21,899 nucleotides of DNA from Candidatus Altarchaeota archaeon (GTDB lineage Archaea; Altiarchaeota; Altiarchaeia; IMC4; QMZM01): NCBI GenBank assembly GCA_018897475.1, contig JAHIKS010000089.1:1-21899 (forward strand), read 5' to 3'. This document shows, in pieces, positions 15,306 to 21,899 of the stretch; the first letter of the stretch is position 1, and every line of letters begins with the position of its first letter. The position numbers were made by a program, and so were the translations under genes. The notes below the pieces were generated by a model, which was not told the origin of the DNA, did no database searches, and worked only from the letters and a program-made list of their open reading frames with translations.

Positions 15306-16097
15306 ATGGCTTCCGACAATCCTTTTGAAAATGCAGAGGCAGTTCTATTTGATTTGGATGATACACTAATGAGGAGTACCTATGCAGATACATTAGCAAT
15401 ACATTGCAGTATAGATGCATTAAGACAGCACCAAAATATCGAGAAAGATGATGAAGATCTCAGGGGTATGATAAGATATATAAAAAAGGGCCTTAATAGG
15501 CCTTCCCCAGATAGCTATCTGTTCAACGAGTTACTTGAGAAATTGGGAATTGGTGACTTAAGTTTAGCGACAAGAATGGGAATTGTTTATAGGGATGTTG
15601 TGGTTGCAACAATGAGGTTGTATGCCGATGCAATACCCTTCCTAAGGGAGATGTATAGTATTGGAGTCAGGACAGGTTTGGTGTCAAATGGTGAGGAATT
15701 CATTCAACGCGAAAAAATCATACGTTCAGAAATATTAGATTATTTCAACACCATCCACGTTTCTGGAATGAAAGATGACTCTATGAAAAAACCATATACA
15801 ATGATATTTGATAGGGCCTTGGAAGCTTTGGAAGTCAGCCCCGATGAGGCCATCTATATTGGTGATAGACTAGATACGGATATTTTGGGGGCAAATAAGG
15901 CAGGTTTATTTTCCATTAGAATACTGAGAGAAGATGGTAGATACAATGATGAAACAGAAGAGAATGTATTTAAAAATGCCAATTGGGAACAAGAGTATCC
16001 AAATATAGAAATTAAATCAAAGGATGAATTAAAGCCAAAAATGGAAATAAACTCACTAAAAGAACTAATGCCCTACTTTGCCAGTATAGAAAATTGA
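15306..16097 (+). CDS. HAD-superfamily phosphatase
   Basis: A 263-aa haloacid-dehalogenase-type hydrolase with a helical cap. The nucleophile motif is FDLDDTL (15-21; D16, D18), motif II is LVSNG (S127), motif III is KKP (K161/K162), and motif IV is YIGDRLDTDILGA (184-196). All catalytic positions are present, consistent with a soluble phosphate-ester hydrolase of the phosphoglycolate-phosphatase group; the substrate is unknown. The C-terminal 60 residues extend past the core and are acidic and lysine-rich. No clear ribosome site precedes ATG 15306. It lies upstream of a winged-helix gene in the same direction and near a convergent phosphoribosyltransferase, which suggests a nucleotide-related substrate. 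Confidence 0.88.
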   Translation: MASDNPFENAEAVLFDLDDTLMRSTYADTLAIHCSIDALRQHQNIEKDDEDLRGMIRYIKKGLNRPSPDSYLFNELLEKLGIGDLSLATRMGIVYRDVVVATMRLYADAIPFLREMYSIGVRTGLVSNGEEFIQREKIIRSEILDYFNTIHVSGMKDDSMKKPYTMIFDRALEALEVSPDEAIYIGDRLDTDILGANKAGLFSIRILREDGRYNDETEENVFKNANWEQEYPNIEIKSKDELKPKMEINSLKELMPYFASIEN

Positions 16098-16098
16098 A

Positions 16099-16117
16099 CC
16101 GAAAGGTATTTATTTAA
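16099..16117 (+). promoter_or_regulatory. BRE/TATA promoter of the second winged-helix gene
   Basis: CCGAAAG followed by GTATTTATTTAA is a good archaeal BRE plus TATA combination. It begins two bases after the HAD stop codon and lies about 50 bases before the winged-helix ATG, so that gene can be transcribed separately from the HAD gene. Confidence 0.55.
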
Positions 16118-16163
16118 CCTTGAGGTAAAAGTAAATAGATTAAAACAAAAGGAGGTGACCCAA

Positions 16164-16505
16164 ATGAAACTTAACATACCTGCTGACTCGCAACAGGAGG
16201 TTGCAAAGCAACTCCAAATAGTTTGTGATGATGTCGGTATGGCAATTTTGAGATTATTGTATAATGGAAAGTATAGATACTTCAATGATATATCTAGGGA
16301 ACTCTCCGAAGAGGGCACTGCAAGCCGAAGGACAATACATGCTAGAATTGTCAGATTAGAGAATGCGGGTATTGTTAGATCACGTATGGAGTCACTTAAG
16401 AGTTCAGAGGCTGATATAAAGAGGTGGGTAAGGAATTTTTATATACGTGATGAGCATAAAGGTTGGATAAAGGAGCTTTTGGATTTGAAGAAGAGCGGAA
16501 GTTAA
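16164..16505 (+). CDS. Winged-helix (ArsR-like) DNA-binding protein
   Basis: A 113-aa protein. The core from about 20 to 78 is a winged helix: DDVGMAILRLLYNGKYRYF, then a helix-turn-helix (DISRELSEEG and SRRTIHARIVRLENAGIV). A charged C-terminal helix follows. ATG 16164 has a perfect GGAGGTGA site 6 bases upstream; a GTG at 16155 lies inside that site and is rejected. It ends one base before the convergent phosphoribosyltransferase gene ends, so the transcripts overlap. It is a likely local regulator of the HAD/phosphoribosyltransferase region, perhaps acting at the dyad at 15253-15276. Confidence 0.83.
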   Translation: MKLNIPADSQQEVAKQLQIVCDDVGMAILRLLYNGKYRYFNDISRELSEEGTASRRTIHARIVRLENAGIVRSRMESLKSSEADIKRWVRNFYIRDEHKGWIKELLDLKKSGS

Positions 16506-16506
16506 A

Positions 16507-18006
16507 TCAGTTGTCATATGCTCTTTTGATAATTCGGATATGGCCCATTATATCTTCCATAGAGAAGCCATTCAACCTTTTTCCATCTATGATGGAAGCA
16601 TATTCTATGTTTTCTAGGTCATATTTGGAATCGATCCAATCATAAATTCCTAGTATTTTTGTCAGATAAACCAAATTTCTTTTATAGTCACTGCATATCT
16701 TGCATTCCATGCAATCCTCTGGTTTCTCTTTTTTGCATTTTTCTGAACACGCAGCATAGTTTCTTGTCTCATGTGGACGGGTTATGAACCTTAATTTGAT
16801 TTTCCCCCCTTCTTGTTTAATATGAAAATCAAAATCTAAAGCGATAAGTTTCATACTGCCTTTTATAGTCCCAGAAGAGCTATTCATTCTATAGAAGTTA
16901 ATGCCCTTCGAATCCAGAAATCTATAAAAATCTCTGAGAAATTCTTCTTTATCGCCATCAAGCATAAGTATATATTCTGCAGAAGGTTTATTTCCTTGCT
17001 TTACTCCATCAGATAAACATAAAAAGGATTTTTCATAAAATTCAAAAATTTGATGTTTTCTTACATCGGTCTTGTATTGTTTTTTTATCTCATCCATCGT
17101 TATATCTCTCCAAGGGAGGGATGAATTATCTAGCTTCTCCAATGTGTCCATTATATCTTCAGTCCAAGGTAAAGTACGGTTTTTACTGTCTTTAAAACCA
17201 GAAAAATCTGGTTCCATGCAATCTGATCCAGTATGTCGACTGGAGACATATAAACAGATATCTACTAATCCGTTTTGGATAATGTTCCTAAGCATATTGT
17301 GTTTTATATTCCCATTTTCAAATAAATTCTCCAATAAACCATAATCGATTTTTGCATTTTTTAGTAACAATTCTAAACAGGTCTGAGACCCATTATCTTG
17401 TTTATTAAAGTCGAAATATTTTTCTGCTAATTGCTGTGTTGTACAGTTCTTAATGTTCTTTTTTGATATGCCCTTATACTCATCTACTGCCCTCTTTTTT
17501 CTACTCATCAATGAGTCTATAATCTTGTCTGAATCAAGTTTGGGATTTATCTGTTTCAATAAATCTCTTTGAAATGCCCATGACCTTTGATACGAAGATT
17601 CTCCATTATCATCTAGATAGAAATCCCACATATCATTAGCAATTTGCTCGATTATCCCACCAACTATTATCTTTGGATTTAAGGTGAGATTCGTTTTTCT
17701 TATCACCTCAAGAATGCAGTTTTGGGCGGTATGGCCTCTGTTTGTATTATCATCAACTATTAAAATTTTTGAATGGTCTCTTGCTAATTTTTCAAATTCA
17801 CCACATATATGTCCATTTGATATGTGAAAACGATCAAAATCGCAACCAAGTTCATGTGCGATTATCCTACCTAAAACAGCACCCCCTCGAGTTATGCCGA
17901 TAACTAAATCTGGTTTAAAACCATCATTATCTAGGTTGGTTAATAATTCATTTATCTTTTCATCAATTTCCGGAAGAGTAACTACTTTTTTGTCTATTCT
18001 CACCAC
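16507..18006 (-). CDS. Phosphoribosyltransferase-domain protein with Cys-rich extension
   Basis: A 499-aa protein. Residues about 30-130 form a type I phosphoribosyltransferase fold: PDLVIGITRGGAVLGRIIA (32-50), then the PRPP loop ILIVDDNTNRGHT (81-93), where the usual D-T-G is N-R-G. Residues 150-499 are unassigned. They include a mixed alpha/beta stretch (AEYILMLDGDKEEFLRDFYRFL) and a cysteine set C420-x3-C424-x7-C432-x2-C435-x2-C438 that probably binds a metal. Normal type I enzymes are about 200 aa, so most of this protein is an extension. Two adjacent GTG codons can start it. A TATA element (minus-strand CTTTTATAG, 18034-18042) about 30 bases upstream suggests a leaderless message. The substrate is unknown. 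It is AT-rich relative to its right-hand neighbours. Confidence 0.8.
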   Translation of the reverse strand: MVRIDKKVVTLPEIDEKINELLTNLDNDGFKPDLVIGITRGGAVLGRIIAHELGCDFDRFHISNGHICGEFEKLARDHSKILIVDDNTNRGHTAQNCILEVIRKTNLTLNPKIIVGGIIEQIANDMWDFYLDDNGESSYQRSWAFQRDLLKQINPKLDSDKIIDSLMSRKKRAVDEYKGISKKNIKNCTTQQLAEKYFDFNKQDNGSQTCLELLLKNAKIDYGLLENLFENGNIKHNMLRNIIQNGLVDICLYVSSRHTGSDCMEPDFSGFKDSKNRTLPWTEDIMDTLEKLDNSSLPWRDITMDEIKKQYKTDVRKHQIFEFYEKSFLCLSDGVKQGNKPSAEYILMLDGDKEEFLRDFYRFLDSKGINFYRMNSSSGTIKGSMKLIALDFDFHIKQEGGKIKLRFITRPHETRNYAACSEKCKKEKPEDCMECKICSDYKRNLVYLTKILGIYDWIDSKYDLENIEYASIIDGKRLNGFSMEDIMGHIRIIKRAYDN

Positions 18007-18033
18007 TGTTATAATATGAAGTAAATGTTGTAT

Positions 18034-18042
18034 CTATAAAAG
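18034..18042 (-). promoter_or_regulatory. TATA box of the phosphoribosyltransferase gene
   Basis: CTTTTATAG on the minus strand lies about 30 bases upstream of the GTG start, at the right distance for transcription to begin at or just before the start codon. Confidence 0.45.
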
Positions 18043-18114
18043 ATTTTAGACCTAAAAATCCATACTTAAACCGTAGGGGGTATTTTTAGCAGTCCATCCA
18101 AACTATTGACTAAC

Positions 18115-18657
18115 ATGATAACCAAAACCATTGAGAATATCACAAAGAAAATAGAGGACATTACAAAGATGGAAGGCGATGACCTCCTTCCCGGCGAAAA
18201 GCTTCTTTATAATAGCTTCCCGTCTTGGTATAGCGAAGCATCTACGCTTATCCTGTCGGGGGTTGCCCTCATAATAGCCTTTCTGGTAACGCTCTACGTC
18301 CTGCTGGCGAAAATCAGCTCATTCGTTCTCTTCGTTCCGGGGGTTATGCTTTTTGCCTCCATCCTGATGGTATGGATGTCGGTCAATAGCCATTACTCCG
18401 TGAGGTATTTCATTACCTCGGAGAGGATTCTAAAGAGGCGCGGGCTTCTAAGCAAGCACCTCGACGGCGTTCCATACAACAAAATACAGAACATAGAGAT
18501 GCACAAGAAGCTTGGGGAGAAGCTGGTTGATATCGGAGATATCTTCATAGACGTTGCAGGAGGCCCGGGCCTGGAATTGGTCCTGAACAATCTCCCGGAC
18601 CCAGAGAAGCCGCACAGGCTGATAAACGATATGATGATGTCGAAGAATAGGTTATAG
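18115..18657 (+). CDS. Membrane protein with bacterial PH-like (bPH2/YdbS) domain
   Basis: A 180-aa protein with an N-terminal charged helix, the short LLPGEKLLYNSFPSW motif that opens this family, two membrane segments (about 43-65 and 68-90), and a cytoplasmic PH-like domain (about 95-172: YFITSERILKRRGLLSK, then VPYNKIQNIEM). Family members sit in the membrane; their function is poorly known. ATG 18115 is chosen over the TTG at 18106. No ribosome site is visible and TATTTTTAG lies about 30 bases upstream, so it may be leaderless. Its last 6 bases overlap the 3' end of the convergent PurM-like gene. Confidence 0.82.
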   Translation: MITKTIENITKKIEDITKMEGDDLLPGEKLLYNSFPSWYSEASTLILSGVALIIAFLVTLYVLLAKISSFVLFVPGVMLFASILMVWMSVNSHYSVRYFITSERILKRRGLLSKHLDGVPYNKIQNIEMHKKLGEKLVDIGDIFIDVAGGPGLELVLNNLPDPEKPHRLINDMMMSKNRL

Positions 18658-19533
18658 CCTTCTGGCCTTCCTGTAGGGAAAACCCCTTATGAGCTCATGC
18701 ATCTTTTTTTCATCGACTACGACCTCGTCGCCGATGGAAATTCTCAGTTCCTTCTCGACCTTGCCCATATCGACAACGGGGCACTTGTGCTTTGCTGATA
18801 TCTCCACTATCCTCTTGACCTCCTTCCTCGGGACCGCGAGGAGGTAGGTTCCCATGTATCGAGTAATCCTGGGGAACGGGATGCTCCCTATTGTGAAGCC
18901 CTTCTTGGACTTTATCAGCATCTCGGTAAGGTTGCCGAACCAGCCGCCTCTCGAGGCATCCTTGGATGCGTGGATTTCAATATTGTTCTCGATTAAATCA
19001 AAGAACGTTTCGAATTTCACTTTTGCCCTGTAGACCCTCTCGCCTATCTCCCCTTCTACAACATCCCCGAGCATGAGAATTCTGTCGCCATGCTTTGCAC
19101 CGCTGTCTGGTATCGGCTTTCCAAGCATCTTGCCAAATACTACAAATGAGATGCATGGCTTAAGGTCGTTCTCAAGCTGCGTATTGCCCCCCACTATTGG
19201 AACTCCCAGACCGTTGCTCTGCTTCTTGATGTCGTTGGCTATGGACTCTGAGTCCTTTATTGAATCCACCTGCATGGAATTTAATGCAAATAGGGGCTTC
19301 GCGCCCATGACTACTATGTCGCTGCAGGTATGAATCAGGCCGGTCTTTCTCCCGATCTTCAGGGGGTAGGGGCCCTCCATGTTCACTGCCCACTCTCCAA
19401 TGACTGCTGCATCGTCCCCCTGCCGGATTCCGTAGAGGAGGTTATCTACCTTATCGTCCATGTGCCAGAATACCTTCCTAACTAGGTTGGTTTCAAGCAT
19501 GTGGCCGATGGCTCGTTTGATGTCAGACTTCAT
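18652..19533 (-). CDS. AIR synthase (PurM)-related ATP-binding protein
   Basis: A 293-aa protein of the PurM/ThiL/SelD/HypE fold, in which ATP is used to phosphorylate or activate a substrate. GDDAAVI (39-45) is the metal/ATP-binding motif, HTCSDIVVMGAKPL (68-81) is a conserved helix and loop, and VGGNTQ (114-119) is the second glycine motif. The C-terminal domain contains SKDASRGGWFGNLTEML. It is not purM itself by context, as no purine genes lie nearby. It resembles the 'methanogenesis marker 2' type of AIR-synthase-related proteins found in many methanogens and relatives, but this is a resemblance only. The substrate is unknown. Confidence 0.8.
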   Translation of the reverse strand: MKSDIKRAIGHMLETNLVRKVFWHMDDKVDNLLYGIRQGDDAAVIGEWAVNMEGPYPLKIGRKTGLIHTCSDIVVMGAKPLFALNSMQVDSIKDSESIANDIKKQSNGLGVPIVGGNTQLENDLKPCISFVVFGKMLGKPIPDSGAKHGDRILMLGDVVEGEIGERVYRAKVKFETFFDLIENNIEIHASKDASRGGWFGNLTEMLIKSKKGFTIGSIPFPRITRYMGTYLLAVPRKEVKRIVEISAKHKCPVVDMGKVEKELRISIGDEVVVDEKKMHELIRGFPYRKARRL

Positions 19534-19538
19534 GTTGC

Positions 19539-19551
19539 TAAATATATAAAG
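19539..19551 (+). promoter_or_regulatory. TATA box of the rubrerythrin operon
   Basis: AAATATATAAAGC is a strong archaeal TATA match about 40-48 bases before the rubrerythrin ATG, leaving a leader of about 20 bases with the GAGGTGAT ribosome site (19576-19583). It lies in the short gap between divergent genes. The element is nearly symmetric but is too close to the PurM-like start to serve that gene. Confidence 0.55.
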
Positions 19552-19587
19552 CCTAAAGTTAAAATTAAAGAGGAAGAGGTGATTTCA

Positions 19588-20106
19588 ATGGTTAGGTTGT
19601 TAAGATGCGAGATATGTGGAGACCCCTATGTGGGAGATGAAGCGCCCGCGAACTGTCCGTTCTGCGGGGCGAAGAGGGATTATATAAAGGATGTCAAAGA
19701 GGCCAATGTGAATTTTGATGTCGAACTGAATGAGAAGGACAAGGCCAATGCAGAGCATGCATTACAGGTTGAGATAAGCAATGCCGCCTTTTATTTATGC
19801 GCTGCGCAGAAGACTGACGATGAAGAAGGAAGGCTTCTGTTCAAGGCGCTGGGTAAGGTCGAGGCAGAGCACGCAAGCGTCTGGAGGAAGATGCTGAAGC
19901 TCGATTCAATCTCGAAGGGGGATGATACCTGCCACCTCAGCAACAAAGAGAACCTGGAGGATTCCCATGCGAGGGAAACCATGGCCATAGAGTTCTACGG
20001 CAGGGCTGCTTCAGAGGCTGAAAATGACAGAGTGAGAAAGATATTTGAGGTCTTTGTTGAAGTGGAAACAGACCACCTGCAGCTTTCCAAAGAGAGATTG
20101 GAATGA
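19588..20106 (+). CDS. rbr: Rubrerythrin-like protein (N-terminal rubredoxin domain)
   Basis: A 172-aa diiron peroxidase-type protein that reduces hydrogen peroxide in anaerobes. The rubredoxin-like iron site is at the N-terminus (C7-x2-C10 and C23-x2-C26), the reversed order compared with classical rubrerythrin. The ferritin-like four-helix domain follows, with diiron ligands recognisable in VEISNAAFY (E62), KVEAEH (E92/E94, H95), ETMAIEF (E130, E135) and VEVETDH (E158/E160, H163). ATG 19588 is fixed by GAGGTGAT just upstream; the frame extends back to 19501, but that part overlaps the divergent gene. It leads an operon of four genes, the next one overlapping by ATGA. Confidence 0.92.
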   Translation: MVRLLRCEICGDPYVGDEAPANCPFCGAKRDYIKDVKEANVNFDVELNEKDKANAEHALQVEISNAAFYLCAAQKTDDEEGRLLFKALGKVEAEHASVWRKMLKLDSISKGDDTCHLSNKENLEDSHARETMAIEFYGRAASEAENDRVRKIFEVFVEVETDHLQLSKERLE

Positions 20107-20246
20107 GTAAGAAATTCTGGAGATGTAATGTCTGCAATGACATCCACTATGGAATAGCGGGGCCGGAGGTCTGCCCCACCTGCCAGGCAGAGAATGCCTA
20201 CGTTGAGATAGATGATAAAGAGGCAAGGTTTGTGATGGGCCTATGA
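20103..20246 (+). CDS. Small rubredoxin-like protein
   Basis: A 47-aa protein (MSKKFWRCNVCND at the start) with two CxxC pairs, C8-x2-C11 and C24-x2-C27 (CPTC), the iron site of a minimal rubredoxin-like domain resembling the one in the preceding rubrerythrin. It overlaps the rubrerythrin stop and the next gene's start by ATGA at both ends, so it is translated as part of the chain. It probably hands electrons to rubrerythrin. Confidence 0.88.
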   Translation: MSKKFWRCNVCNDIHYGIAGPEVCPTCQAENAYVEIDDKEARFVMGL

Positions 20247-20533
20247 ATAAAGAAGAATTGATGAAAGTCTGGGAGAATTTTGCAGGGAAGAATGACTTTA
20301 TGCTGAATCCAGACGGCGGTCATGTCAGTGGAGTTGCTGATGGAGTTCTCAATAACGAGAAGACCCAGGGGTTGAAGCTCTGTCCCTGTAGGATTGGGGA
20401 CGGTACGAGGGAAAGGGATTTGGAGTTGCTATGTCCCTGTAATTTCAAGACCCAGGAAGTATGGAGCAATGAAAGCAGATGCTGGTGCGGCCTCTTCGTG
20501 AAGAGAGGGCTAATAAAAACAGAATCTAAATAG
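20243..20533 (+). CDS. Ferredoxin:thioredoxin reductase catalytic-subunit-like protein
   Basis: A 96-aa protein with the three-part cysteine pattern of the FTR catalytic subunit: CPC (47-49, in CPCRIGDG), CPC (64-66) and CWC (80-82, in CWCGLF). In the plant and cyanobacterial enzyme these six cysteines hold a 4Fe-4S cluster and the redox-active disulfide. Spacing here is CPC-x14-CPC-x13-CWC, close to but not identical with the plant form. Archaeal members often lack the variable subunit and reduce small redox proteins. It overlaps the rubredoxin-like gene by ATGA and is 5 bases before the MscS gene. I infer a role in supplying electrons to peroxide defence. Confidence 0.85.
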   Translation: MNKEELMKVWENFAGKNDFMLNPDGGHVSGVADGVLNNEKTQGLKLCPCRIGDGTRERDLELLCPCNFKTQEVWSNESRCWCGLFVKRGLIKTESK

Positions 20534-20538
20534 TATTT

Positions 20539-21600
20539 ATGGGCATCCCAGAAGTCCTGGTTTCCATAATTGGAGAAAATCAGATAGAGGAGTATTTGTT
20601 TGCTTTGGTAATTTTTGTATTATCACTCCTTTTTCTAAAGATTTTCAAATTTGTTATAATCAGTAAGCTTAAGAGGTTATCTAAAAAGACAAAAACGGAG
20701 ATTGATGAACTCCTTATAGATATGGTAGATAATGTCAGCTGGACTTTTTACATTTTGTTGTCCCTACATATAGCTCTGCAGTTTATCCAGGTGCACGATG
20801 CCATAGAGATGGGAGTTTATTATGGTTTGCTTGTTTCTGTAGTTTATTATACGGTTCTAGGTATAGAAAGTCTGATTGATTACAGCACAGGAAGGATAAT
20901 AAAGAAAAATTATAAAGAGGAGGAAATTGATGCGTCCATTATCGACACCCTAAACAAAATTCTAAAGGTTATCTTATGGGCGGTAGCAATCATCCTAATC
21001 CTGTCGAACCTGGGATTCGAGGTTTCTACATTAATTGCCGGGATTGGTATAGGTGGATTAGCCATCGCTTTTGCTCTACAGAATATCTTGACAGATATCT
21101 TCGCTTCCTTTTCCATATACTTCGATAAGCCCTTCAAGAGTGGGGATTTTATCATAATCGGGAATGATTTGGGAGTCGTGAAGAAGATTGGGATAAAAAC
21201 TACCCGAATTCAAACCTTGCAAGGAGAGGAGCTCATAGTGTCAAACAAGGAACTGACAGAAACAAGAGTGCATAATTACAAGAGAATGGAAAAGAGAAGG
21301 GTGGTCTTTAGTTTCGGAGTCACTTATGAGACTCCAACAGCTAAACTAAAGAAGATTCCCGACGTCGTGGGTAAAATTGTCGAAAAGGTCAAGATGGCCA
21401 AAATTGACAGGGTGCATTTCCAAAAATTTGGGGATTCCAGTCTTATCTTCGAGGTCGTGTATTACGTCGACACTGGGGACTATAATGAGTATATGGATGT
21501 CCAGCAGGAGATAAACCTAGGAATCAAAGAAGAGCTGGAGAAGGGGGGAATCGAATTTGCTTATCCGACGCAGACGCTCTACGTTAACAAGATGGGGTAG
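20539..21600 (+). CDS. mscS: MscS-family mechanosensitive channel
   Basis: A 353-aa membrane channel that opens on membrane tension to release solutes. Membrane segments lie at about 19-42, 66-85, 93-113 and 141-160. The pore helix has the family pattern (TLIAGIGIGGLAIAFALQN, 164-182) followed by ILTDIFASFSIYFDKPFKSGDFI. The beta domain begins at about 200 and the alpha/beta C-terminal domain ends YPTQTLYVNK. It has more transmembrane helices than E. coli MscS (three). It is 5 bases after the FTR-like gene, so it may share the operon, although no functional link is apparent. Confidence 0.93.
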   Translation: MGIPEVLVSIIGENQIEEYLFALVIFVLSLLFLKIFKFVIISKLKRLSKKTKTEIDELLIDMVDNVSWTFYILLSLHIALQFIQVHDAIEMGVYYGLLVSVVYYTVLGIESLIDYSTGRIIKKNYKEEEIDASIIDTLNKILKVILWAVAIILILSNLGFEVSTLIAGIGIGGLAIAFALQNILTDIFASFSIYFDKPFKSGDFIIIGNDLGVVKKIGIKTTRIQTLQGEELIVSNKELTETRVHNYKRMEKRRVVFSFGVTYETPTAKLKKIPDVVGKIVEKVKMAKIDRVHFQKFGDSSLIFEVVYYVDTGDYNEYMDVQQEINLGIKEELEKGGIEFAYPTQTLYVNKMG

Positions 21601-21791
21601 AGTCTTATTCTTGATTATTATTGGCAGTCAGCTCGCCCCGGCCTTCATAAGGCCGGCGAATGACCTACGCGACCGAATCTTAGATTCGGGCGCGTGTTCG
21701 GTGCTCTGCACCGACACATCTTCGCCCCAATCCTATTATCGGCTCGATAGGTCTGACTACTTTAATTCCCCATATCTCTCTATCAAAAAAA
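21601..21791. repeat. Three tandem perfect triloop hairpins in an intergenic region
   Basis: Three hairpins follow each other: CCGGCCTT-cat-AAGGCCGG (21638-21656), CCGAATC-tta-GATTCGG (21673-21689) and TCGGTGC-tct-GCACCGA (21698-21714). The third extends by GTG/CAC with one bulged T. All have three-base loops and 7-8 bp stems. No coding sequence is supported here. This could be a structured RNA, an intergenic repetitive element or a strong 3' boundary of the MscS operon. Confidence 0.55.
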
Positions 21792-21899
21792 CTATGAATG
21801 TTCCCGATAGATGTAATGCGAAATCTGCATAACTTCTATCAACATGAGTATCCTTTTTGCCCTTTCCATGAGGGATTCCTTTTTCGGTTCTTGTCGTAG
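21792..21899 (-). CDS. Possible 3' end of a gene entering from the right edge
   Basis: The minus strand is open for 35 codons from the window edge to a TAG at 21792, reading a plausible helical C-terminus (KKESLMERAKRILMLIEVMQ). No start is seen and I recognise no family. It would converge on the MscS operon across the hairpin cluster. A 108-base open frame can occur by chance. Confidence 0.3.
   Translation of the reverse strand, partial: LRQEPKKESLMERAKRILMLIEVMQISHYIYREHS

Noticed and set aside
18652..19533. Purine biosynthesis gene purM
   Set aside because: No other purine genes are near and the sequence departs from true AIR synthase outside the GDDAAV-type motifs, so only the broader superfamily is supported.
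19501..19587. N-terminal extension of the rubrerythrin frame
   Set aside because: It overlaps the divergent PurM-like gene, and the internal ATG 19588 has a strong ribosome site and the normal family start.
21557..21832. Plus-strand open frame of about 91 codons after mscS
   Set aside because: It overlaps the mscS end and runs through the three hairpins, which explain its composition; no ribosome site or domain.

Overview
The window looks like a stretch of an archaeal, probably euryarchaeal and anaerobic, chromosome. The evidence is a ribosomal protein L35Ae gene, a four-gene pyruvate:ferredoxin oxidoreductase operon in the order gamma-delta-alpha-beta, ftsZ, a tRNA-Phe without an encoded CCA end, TATA-type promoters, GGAGGTGA-type ribosome binding sites, and a rubrerythrin/rubredoxin oxygen-protection operon. 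I cannot name the species. A PurM/AIR-synthase-like gene resembles a group common in methanogens, but that is weak evidence.

Layout. (1) Bases 77-8912 are one tightly packed minus-strand accessory operon that looks like a restriction-modification or defence locus. In transcription order it encodes a small Cys-rich ORF, an Eco57I-type adenine methylase broken by a frameshift in a G6 tract, a Shedu/DUF4263 PD-(D/E)XK nuclease, the detached target-recognition part of the same methylase, a small possibly HEPN-like protein, and a PLD-SNF2 helicase fusion. (2) Bases 8913-9398 hold a repeat-rich control region and a winged-helix regulator on the plus strand. (3) Bases 9458-14702 (minus) hold ftsZ and the por operon. 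A LAGLIDADG endonuclease gene is inserted between porD and porA, with ATGA stop/start overlaps on both sides. (4) Bases 14782-15208 (plus) carry rpl35ae and tRNA-Phe(GAA). (5) Bases 15306-18006 carry a HAD phosphatase and a winged-helix regulator (plus), facing a phosphoribosyltransferase with a long unassigned Cys-rich extension (minus). (6) Bases 18115-19533 carry a membrane bPH2-domain protein and a convergent PurM-like protein. (7) Bases 19588-21600 (plus) form an operon of rubrerythrin, rubredoxin-like protein, ferredoxin-thioredoxin-reductase-like protein and an MscS channel. (8) The last 300 bases hold three tandem perfect hairpins and perhaps the 3' end of a gene entering from the right on the minus strand.

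How the genes work together. The methylase, nuclease and helicase set most simply reads as self/non-self discrimination by adenine methylation with nuclease and translocase effectors. In its present state the methylase is in three pieces, so it is either phase-variable, assembled from split subunits, or decaying. The por operon makes acetyl-CoA from pyruvate with reduction of ferredoxin. The rubrerythrin operon detoxifies peroxide using small redox carriers. The two most notable points are nuclease genes inserted seamlessly inside other coding units: DUF4263 inside the methylase and LAGLIDADG inside the por operon.
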